Under the pieces are notes generated by a model. That model saw only the letters and a program-made list of their open reading frames with translations. It ran no database searches and had not been told where the DNA came from. A stretch of 25,939 nt of DNA from an uncultured delta proteobacterium. Lineage in GTDB: Bacteria; Myxococcota_A; Polyangia; Polyangiales; Polyangiaceae. Each line of letters opens with the position of its first letter. The first letter of the stretch is position 1. This document shows, piece after piece, positions 24,995 through 25,939 of the stretch. The position numbers and the translations under genes are program-made. The stretch is from contig CAIOHM010000192.1 in NCBI GenBank assembly GCA_903858055.1, positions 1-25,939 on the forward strand, read 5' to 3'.

Positions 24995-25099
24995 CTACGC
25001 GAGCGCCGCGGCGCCGATGACGCAGCATGGGAGCTCGCGACGGCGAAGCTCCGCGGCCACGCGGTGGGCGAGGTCGAGCGTTCGTTCGGCTCGGGTCAT
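24995..25099 (-). pseudogene. Truncated nucleotidyltransferase-like gene (N-terminal remnant)
   Basis: Only 34 residues remain: MTRAERTLDLAHRVAAELRR then ELPCCVIGAAALA, followed by a TAG stop. The segment matches the opening of small nucleotidyltransferase-fold proteins, where an 'I/VIGAxALAxHG' strand-helix is followed by the catalytic DxD region. Here everything after the Ala-Leu-Ala is missing and the sequence runs directly into the 3' end of the second Uma2 gene, so the rest was probably lost by deletion. Its ATG overlaps the stop of the upstream small gene by four bases, which shows it was once a coupled two-gene unit. The family assignment is by pattern and is tentative. Confidence 0.55.
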
Positions 25100-25284
25100 C
25101 GAGTGGGGCGGTGGTGATGGCGGGGCGCGACGGCCTCGCCGAGCTCGAGCGCGAGGATGACGCGCTCCTCCGCGCTCATGGCGCGGACGCGCGCGCATTG
25201 ACGGCGCAGCGCGGCCTCCGCACTGGCGCTCGGCCGTGCGCCGAGGAGCTCGAGGTTGAGGTCGGAGTCGGAAGCCGTCGCCAC
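25096..25284 (-). CDS. Small protein, former partner of the nucleotidyltransferase
   Basis: A 62-residue protein starting with GTG: polar N-terminus, then a helical segment AALRRQCARVRAMSAEERVILALELGE. Short proteins with an 'RMSxEERxxLALEL' core are often encoded directly before nucleotidyltransferase-like genes (recalled pattern). Here the stop overlaps the remnant's ATG (ATGA). On the minus strand TGC-TAGGGT ends 6 nt before the GTG (25291-25299), an extended -10 box suggesting a leaderless mRNA, like both Uma2 genes. The C-terminus (APRHHHRPTR) is short and basic. With its partner truncated, this gene may be non-functional or acting alone. Confidence 0.5.
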   Translation of the reverse strand: MATASDSDLNLELLGARPSASAEAALRRQCARVRAMSAEERVILALELGEAVAPRHHHRPTR

Positions 25285-25290
25285 GCGTTC

Positions 25291-25299
25291 ACCCTAGCA
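25291..25299 (-). promoter_or_regulatory. Extended -10 promoter of the small partner gene
   Basis: On the minus strand TGC-TAGGGT ends 6 nt before the GTG at 25284. No -35 of good quality is evident. It fits the layout seen before the two Uma2 genes. Confidence 0.45.
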
Positions 25300-25382
25300 C
25301 GCGCACGGAGTCGGCTCGTGGCCGCAGCGCGGAGGGGGCCGAGCCCGAGTCGCAGCGGGCTCCTTGCGCCGCATGGGGAGCG

Positions 25383-25409
25383 GTATTACGATCGGGAGGC
25401 GAGTATTAC
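25383..25409 (+). promoter_or_regulatory. Direct repeat GTATTAC upstream of the VapB-type gene
   Basis: GTATTAC occurs at 25383-25389 and 25403-25409, 20 bases apart (two helical turns), just upstream of the antitoxin ATG at 25422. AbrB-fold antitoxins commonly repress their own promoter, so these are candidate operator half-sites; TATTAC may also serve as the -10 box. CTGGAG just before the start is the probable ribosome binding site. Confidence 0.5.
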
Positions 25410-25421
25410 CTGGAGCTGTCG

Positions 25422-25661
25422 ATGGGAAATACGCTGACGATCAAGGGGCAGGTGACGATCCCGAAGGCGATCCGCGACGCGCTCGGCCTCGAGCCCGGGA
25501 TGGAGGTCGACTTCGCCGTGAACCGCGAAGGCGAGGTGGTGCTGCAGCGCGCTCCGCGGCCCGCGAAGGCTCGGGTCGACCGCTTCGAAGCGGCGCGCGG
25601 GAAGGCGGACGTCCGCTGGCGCACGGACGAGCTCATGGCGCTCCTCCGCGGCGAAGGGTGA
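25422..25661 (+). CDS. vapB: AbrB/MazE-type antitoxin (VapB)
   Basis: A 79-residue protein with an N-terminal SpoVT-AbrB swapped-hairpin domain (LTIKGQVTIPKAIRDALGL, then GMEVDFAVNREGEVVL; residues about 4-45) that binds DNA, and a C-terminal tail (ARVDRFEAARGKADVRWRTDELMALLRG) that would wrap and inhibit the toxin. Its TGA overlaps the ATG of the PIN-domain gene (TGATG), the classic coupled order antitoxin then toxin. The ATG at 25422 is preceded by CTGGAG. It is likely autoregulated through the direct repeats immediately upstream. Confidence 0.93.
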   Translation: MGNTLTIKGQVTIPKAIRDALGLEPGMEVDFAVNREGEVVLQRAPRPAKARVDRFEAARGKADVRWRTDELMALLRGEG

Positions 25662-25939
25662 TGCTTGTCGACACGAACGTCCTCGTGGACGTGCTCGAGG
25701 ACGATCCCGTGTGGGCCGACTGGTCCGTGGCGCAGCTCCGCGCGCAGGCGCAGGTGCACCGGCTCGTCGTCAACCCGGTCATCTATGCCGAGCTCGCGCT
25801 CACGTTCCAGGCGGTCGAAGCGCTCGACGAGGCGCTCGAGGCGCTCGAGATCCCGATGCTCGAGATCCCCAAGCCCGCGCTCTTCCTCGCGGGCAAGGCG
25901 TTCGTTCGTTACCGCCGCGGCGGCGGCACGAAGCAGAGC
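25661..25939 (+). CDS. vapC: PIN-domain toxin (VapC), cut by the window end
   Basis: Ninety-three codons are visible with no stop, so the gene continues past the window. The start MLVDTNVLVDVLEDD contains the first catalytic Asp of the PIN fold, and VNPVIYAELALTF holds the conserved Glu. The last visible segment, FVRYRRGGGTKQS, leads into the usual second Asp cluster (PDFxIGAHA in relatives), which falls outside the window. PIN toxins of VapBC pairs are Mg-dependent ribonucleases, often cutting tRNA or rRNA. The gene is coupled to vapB by a one-base overlap (TGATG). Confidence 0.92.
   Translation, partial: MLVDTNVLVDVLEDDPVWADWSVAQLRAQAQVHRLVVNPVIYAELALTFQAVEALDEALEALEIPMLEIPKPALFLAGKAFVRYRRGGGTKQS

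Overview
The window is high-GC DNA, densely packed with genes, many of which overlap by 1-4 bases (ATGA, GTGA or TGATG junctions). Codon use is strongly G/C-biased at third positions, so long open frames run antisense to nearly every real gene. The gene content fits a myxobacterium-like member of Myxococcota: Ser/Thr protein kinases clustered with an FHA-sigma54 activator, lipoproteins with Asp/Thr/Pro/Gly-rich linkers, a LolC/E permease, Uma2-family genes and a two-RRM protein. That placement is inferred from gene content; there is no rRNA in the window.

Layout: (1) 1-336 holds a 107-bp tandem repeat and no gene. (2) 337-5858 (minus) is the cell-elongation operon mreB-mreC-mreD-mrdA(PBP2)-mrdB(RodA), every junction overlapping. 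(3) 5956-6117 is rpmG and 6271-7221 is a two-RRM protein with a long RGG-like tail (both minus). Each has a recognisable promoter, and a hairpin with a U-rich tail lies between them. (4) 7345-14122 (minus) is a five-gene run: a small chaperone-like protein, a large lipoprotein, a LolC/E-type permease, a GAF-like protein and a membrane histidine kinase. (5) 14284-19242 (plus, divergent) is a signalling block: Ser/Thr kinase, FHA-sigma54 activator, membrane-anchored helical protein, second Ser/Thr kinase with a transmembrane segment. (6) 19306-21039 (minus) is a metzincin-like lipoprotein protease; the following 369 bp hold repeats but no gene. (7) 21409-23652 (minus) is ccmC, a ccmD-like gene, a 46-residue membrane protein and an acyl-CoA dehydrogenase. 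(8) 23754-25939 is accessory-looking: two Uma2 genes, a truncated nucleotidyltransferase-like remnant with its overlapping partner, and a VapBC-type pair cut by the window end.

How the genes work together: region 2 is the elongasome. Regions 4 and 5 are back-to-back signalling and envelope blocks sharing a 161-bp divergent intergenic region; both place extracytoplasmic or membrane proteins beside phosphorelay and kinase proteins. No response regulator for the histidine kinase and no LolD-type ATPase for the permease is present.

Most interesting: the uncharacterised five-gene operon (LolC/E permease with a roughly 90-residue insert, lipoprotein, CesT-like small protein, GAF protein, orphan histidine kinase); a kinase whose catalytic loop reads HRDVRP instead of HRDxKP; a repeated promoter/start layout (TAnnnT then 6-7 nt then the start codon) suggesting leaderless transcripts for five genes; the two-RRM protein with six RDFGG repeats; and the decayed nucleotidyltransferase module next to Uma2 and VapBC genes.
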